Below, in pieces: positions 60,386 through 64,000 of a DNA stretch of 64,000 bases. Numbering within the stretch: the stretch's first letter is position 1; every line of letters starts with the position of its first letter. The position numbers and the translations under genes are program-made. Origin of the DNA: Prorocentrum cordatum (taxonomy: Eukaryota > Sar > Dinophyceae > Prorocentrales > Prorocentraceae). The stretch covers positions 127,001 through 191,000 of the forward strand of contig CAUYUJ010005725.1 of the NCBI GenBank assembly GCA_963575745.1. The letters run 5' to 3'. The notes below the pieces were generated by a model, which did no database searches, was not told the origin of the DNA, and saw only the letters and a list, made by a program, of their open reading frames with translations.

Positions 60386-60745
60386 CAGCATCGCGCATCG
60401 CCGATGCATCGGCGACTAGAAGAAGAAGCGAAAGCAGAAACACAAACTGTTGGCGCTGCGCGCGGATTTCTTGAATCCGCGCTGGACCCCCCTCCCTGGC
60501 GCGCGGAGCGCGCCAGGGGCCGCGCCGGAGGCGCCGCCGTGGCGGCGCCCAGCGCGGATCCAAGAAATTCGCGCGGAGCGCCAAAAATAATATATGTTTA
60601 TGGCGTCTTTGCTTCTTATATGAGCATCGCGCATCGCCGGTGCATAGGCGACGTCGGCGATGCATCGGCGACGTCGACGTGGGGGAAATCGGGCTCCACA
60701 TCGAGCCGCGTCGCCCATCGCAGCGGCGATGCGTCGGCGATTGAG
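60386..60745 (+). repeat. CGATGCATCGGCGAC repeats around an M5 element
   Basis: GCGCATCGCCGATGCATCGG at 60395, GCGCATCGCCGGTGCATAGG at 60630, GGCGATGCATCGGCGACGTC at 60656 and GGCGATGCGTCGGCGATTG at 60725: self-complementary words on both sides of the foldback. Confidence 0.65.
60434..60612. mobile_element. M5 foldback element, copy 4 (best preserved)
   Basis: Arm GCGCTGCGCGCGGATTTCTT then GAATCCGCGCTGG pairs with CCAGCGCGGATCCAAGAAAT then TCGCGCGGAGCGC, 30 of 33 positions. Looser pairing extends outward (AGAAGCGAAAGCAGAAACAC versus the complement of GGCGTCTTTGCTTCT). The loop holds further GGCGCGCGGAGCGCGCC and GGCGGCGC palindromes. Confidence 0.88.
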
Positions 60746-61689
60746 CGCGATCCTCCGACCCCAGACCCCCGACGTCATGATCTTCTTCATGATGTGGGCC
60801 CCCAAAGGTCTCGACCCATTCCCCGGGACGGGTCCTTCATCCCGAGTCGTTTCTTGACGGTCCTGAGGTCCAGCAAGGGCCTCTGGAGGCACAAAAACGA
60901 TAGCAGAAACAACCAACAAAAACGCCTGCCCGGGTCTTGTACCCCGTCGACACTCCGACCCCGTCTGGGAGGCCATGGAGCACCGCCGTGCCCAGCTGGT
61001 CGGGCCGTGCCGGTCAGCGGAGGCATCCAGCCTCCTGGCCGCCGGCGCGCCCGCGGCGGCCGGCCGCGCCTTCACCATGCAGCGGGGCTGGGGCCGAGCC
61101 TGCCGGCAATGCCGCCCGGCGCCGCGGGCATGCCGCGGCGCAGCTCGCCGGGGCCCTCCCTGCAGGGCGGGGGCTTTTGCACACCCTGTCCTTCCAGAGG
61201 GCTATGTTTTAGGACTGGAGGCCTAAAAACCGAAAAAAATAAACGAAACATCCTAAAACCAAGACGTAAAATAGCTGTGGGATTTTTGTTTAAGTCCGGT
61301 GCTATTTTTCTAGCCCTCCTGGAAGGTCAGGGTGGTACGCGTCCACCGTCTGGGGAGCCGGTGTCGTGGGTCCCCGTATGCGGGGCGGCGGGTGCAGACG
61401 CACAGTGAGGACGCAGAGGCTCTCGGGCCTTCCATTGGACAAGCGCGTTCCACTGCTCGCTACTCGCAAATGGCCTGCAGCTGCCGCGGGGGGATCTGCG
61501 CTCTTTTACATCAAAGGGGCCGTTTGTTTTCGGACACTTGCGAGTAGGCATTTTGCGAGTAGTGGAACGCACGCGGTGATCCATCCATCCATGTAAAACC
61601 TCGGATGCCAGAGCGGGCCAGGGATTGGCCGAAGAGGCAAGGATGCAACCCTGCGATCCGACGTCTCGAAAAAAATGCAACATCGTAAG
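60746..61689. other. No recognisable feature
   Basis: About 0.9 kb of mixed sequence; a short inverted word pair CACTGCTCGCTACTCGCAAA / TTTTGCGAGTAGTGGAACGC (61450-61571) is present. No gene seen. Confidence 0.35.
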
Positions 61690-62165
61690 AGATCACGCCC
61701 GGAGCCCTGGACCCTATTTTTCGAGCGGGATCCCTCTGTGAGGGTCCTGGGGCCCGAAGATGCGCGAAAACGCCCAGCTCGAAAAAAAATGAGCCGCCAG
61801 GATAGCAGGGAAGGGTGCCCTTGCGGAAGCACCGCGTCCTCACCCGGCGTCGCGGCGCGACCCTCCGACCCCGTCGGCTCCGACCCCCTCTGCTCCTCGA
61901 CGATGTGCCTCGCCGGCTGCCCGCACAGCGGGACCTCCCAGGAGCTGCATCCGAAGGCGGCAGGGGCAGGACCGGGTGCGCCGAAGACCGTGGACTTTGA
62001 CTGCACGTCTGGGCCCCACTGGGCCCGAATACCTCCATCCCTGAGATCCTGGCAACTCAATTTTTTTGAGCTGGGCGTTTTCGCCTAGTTTCGGGCCACG
62101 GGACCCTCACGGATCGACCCGGCTCGAAAAATGACGAAGCAGGGTAGGTAGGGTCTAGGGTTCCA
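61690..62165. mobile_element. M10 inverted pair
   Basis: 61690-61805 (TTTTTCGAGCGGGATCCCTC, GAAAACGCCCAGCTCGAAAA) is the reverse complement of 62030-62145 (TTGAGCTGGGCGTTTTCGCC, CGGCTCGAAAAATGACGAAG), with a ~225-bp spacer. Either a foldback element or two insertions in opposite orientation. Confidence 0.75.
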
Positions 62166-63035
62166 GACGTGATCTTCTACGATGTCTCAATTTTTCCGAG
62201 ACGCCGGATCTCAGGGCCCACCGCCTCCCGAGATCCACGAGGGTCGTTCCCCCAAGGCGATGGATGAGGACAAATCTCGGCCTCAGACTCCCGCTGGTCG
62301 CTGCGAGCAGCTCGAGCCAAAGGCTGCGTAAGGTTCACCAGCCTGGAACGCACCCCTATCCTTGTGATCGGTATCACGTTATTCCAGGGCCGATCTGAAG
62401 GATTCCCTCAGTTTCGGATGGCGCATCCCTGAGATTGCCATCTGGGGATAGGGATGAGATGGTGGCTGGTTAAAGATGCGCGCGCATGCACGGATGTAAG
62501 TTGCATGGTGGCAGCGGATGGGCCCAAAACGCAAATCAATCCCATGGTGATCTGAGTTGACGAACGCGTCTTACAGGCACGCTCTCGGATGGGGCACGCC
62601 CCCACTCGCAACACAACGTCCCAGTGCCAGCACCGGCGCAGCGCTGCCACTACGGCCACGGGCCGATGGCAGAAGCCTCTGGCCGCTCCGGAGGAGTGCT
62701 GCAGCATGGGCGAGGCCCGTCGCCGACGACATCGACGACGCCCCCCAGGACGACGGCGTGGGCCCACGGCTCCTTGTGGGAAGCGGCCCGCCATTCGGGC
62801 CGGTCCAGGTCCGGGCCGCCCAACGTCGGCCCCGCGGCGGCGGCGGCGGCCCTCGGCGGCGCCCGCGGAGCCCGGTGCAGGTGGCCGGCCGGCCGGCCGG
62901 TCGGGGAGGGCGGGATCGACCGGGCCCGGAGGGGGCCCCTTGCGGTGACCCTCCGAGAGGGCTGGCGCACCGCGCGGCGCTGGCGGCACGCGTCGCCGGC
63001 GGAGCCGCCGGCTCGGGGATGATGCCACGCTGGCT
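62166..63035. other. No recognisable feature
   Basis: Includes a GGCCGGCCGGCCGG palindrome at about 62885-62903; open GC-rich frames without domains. Confidence 0.35.
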
Positions 63036-63180
63036 TTCACCCCCGCTCCCTCCCCCCTCCCCCCCCCCTCCCCTCTGCCCTCCCCCCTTCCTCCCCCCCC
63101 CCTTCCTCTCCCCTCCCCCCTGCACCCTCCCTCCCCTCCCACTGCCACAATGAGATGCTCCCTCCCCCCTCTCCCCCTCC
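63036..63180 (+). repeat. C-rich pyrimidine tract
   Basis: About 145 bp of CCCTCCC-type sequence. Confidence 0.85.
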
Positions 63181-63302
63181 TCCTGTTTGCCACGGGGATT
63201 CCTCCGCGCTGGTACGGGGATCTGCCTTGGGGTAAACGTGTGCCCTAGTCTACCGAGGCCCTCCCGCACGGCGCAGGCGGTGCAGTGGTCTCTGAATTTG
63301 AA

Positions 63303-63462
63303 AGGGGTAAGCACACACATGCACATATACACATATACACACAATACACATATTTACACATGTGCATATATACACATATAGACATATACACATATACACA
63401 TATACACAGACACAGACAGACAGACAAACAGACAGACACACACACACACACACACACACTGT
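63303..63462 (+). repeat. ACACAT / (CA)n / ACAG compound microsatellite
   Basis: ATACACATATACACAT units, then ACAGACAGACAG and (CA)n. Confidence 0.95.
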
Positions 63463-64000
63463 GGACTGACGTACTTCTTGAGGATCATCGAGTCTCTCCT
63501 GCGCGAAGCTCGAGGCTCCGGGACGCCATTACTCCTCTCCTGGGCACCGCGTGGGCTTCCAGAGGCGGCGGGGCAGCGCGGGCTCCACCCCCTCCGCGCC
63601 TCGCGCAGAGCGCAGTCGCACTCGCCTGCGCGGCCTCAAGCCGCCGCTCCTCCCGTGCCCTGCCCGCCCTGCTGGAGAAGCACAGCGGCCCGGCCCAGAC
63701 AGCGACGCGCCGAGCGCAGCTGCCTCCGCGCAGGTGGTCTCCTTCGGGACCCCTGGGCACACACGCGCGGACTTCTCCCGAAGGTAGACACACTAATATT
63801 TACTATAATTACTCGTATCCGCAGTATTGATCTTAGTCGTAAAAGAAAAAATAATCCTACAACCCTCGTCAAAAATAAACTGAGGGATTCTGTTTTCGGT
63901 GATTGCATGGTCAGCGCTACTCCAATGCTGACGCTAGATATCTGACGTGGACGCAAGGGCTTCAAAAATCCGACGCACCCTCCGCAGCACTGAAGAACGC
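63463..64000. other. No recognisable feature
   Basis: A GC-rich half followed by an A/T-rich stretch from about 63790; nothing identified. Confidence 0.35.

Noticed and set aside
59567-61408. 613-codon open frame on the plus strand
   Set aside because: It starts inside an M3 element, crosses the M5 foldback and the CGATGCATCG repeats, and shows no domain. High GC content makes such frames likely.
62308-62332. Third possible spliced-leader relict (ACGCAGCC..TTTGGCTCGAG on the minus strand)
   Set aside because: Needs a gap of two or more bases plus several mismatches, and lacks retrocopy signs; not above chance with confidence.

Overview
The window is nuclear DNA of a dinoflagellate, probably a GC-rich one such as a Prorocentrum-type species (the genus is an inference). 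The strongest evidence is a perfect 22-nt copy of the dinoflagellate trans-spliced leader (DinoSL) at 21283-21304 on the minus strand, and a second copy with 2 mismatches at 13809-13830 on the plus strand. The sequence also has dinoflagellate-LINE-like ORFs, very long GGA/TCC and CGT tracts, sparse coding sequence, and no bacterial operon layout, ribosome-binding sites or compact gene order.

Only one host gene is clear: a polypeptide N-acetylgalactosaminyltransferase (GT2/GT27-type catalytic domain plus ricin-B-type lectin repeats) in one long exon at 54759-57203, minus strand. A hydrophobic stretch at 57826-58000 could be part of its missing membrane-anchor exon. A short EF-hand-like exon is possible at 47340-47427 (minus). 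Two further weak coding candidates lie at 6236-6640 and 11120-11300.

The rest is mobile and repetitive DNA. The centrepiece is a 4.2-kb retroposed cDNA at 17084-21305 (minus). It begins with the spliced leader, carries a LINE-like ORF1 and an endonuclease-like ORF, and is bracketed by a perfect 15-bp target-site duplication. Two older LINE fragments retaining RNase H motifs lie at 37980-39110 and 41690-42745. Around these are at least ten families of short inverted-repeat elements (called M1-M10 here). M1 has four copies, each with a 5-bp target duplication (two exact, two with 4 of 5 bases). M4 has one exact 8-bp duplication. Nested insertions fix a relative order of events: M2 went into M1, and M1 went into M10.

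The remaining space holds satellites and minisatellites: an ~85-bp repeat at 1-660; a 90-bp repeat at three loci (1080-2340, 41150-41430, 45190-46310), always next to the same GGA/TCC tract and conserved end; GC-rich and palindromic arrays at 10.0-10.8 kb; a 0.56-kb direct duplication bracketing two arrays at 23.5-25.6 kb; a ~145-bp array at 33.2-34.2 kb; and an inverted-symmetric satellite locus at 52.2-54.3 kb. Long stretches between these hold nothing I can identify. Most long open frames here follow from high GC content and trinucleotide repeats and are not listed as genes.
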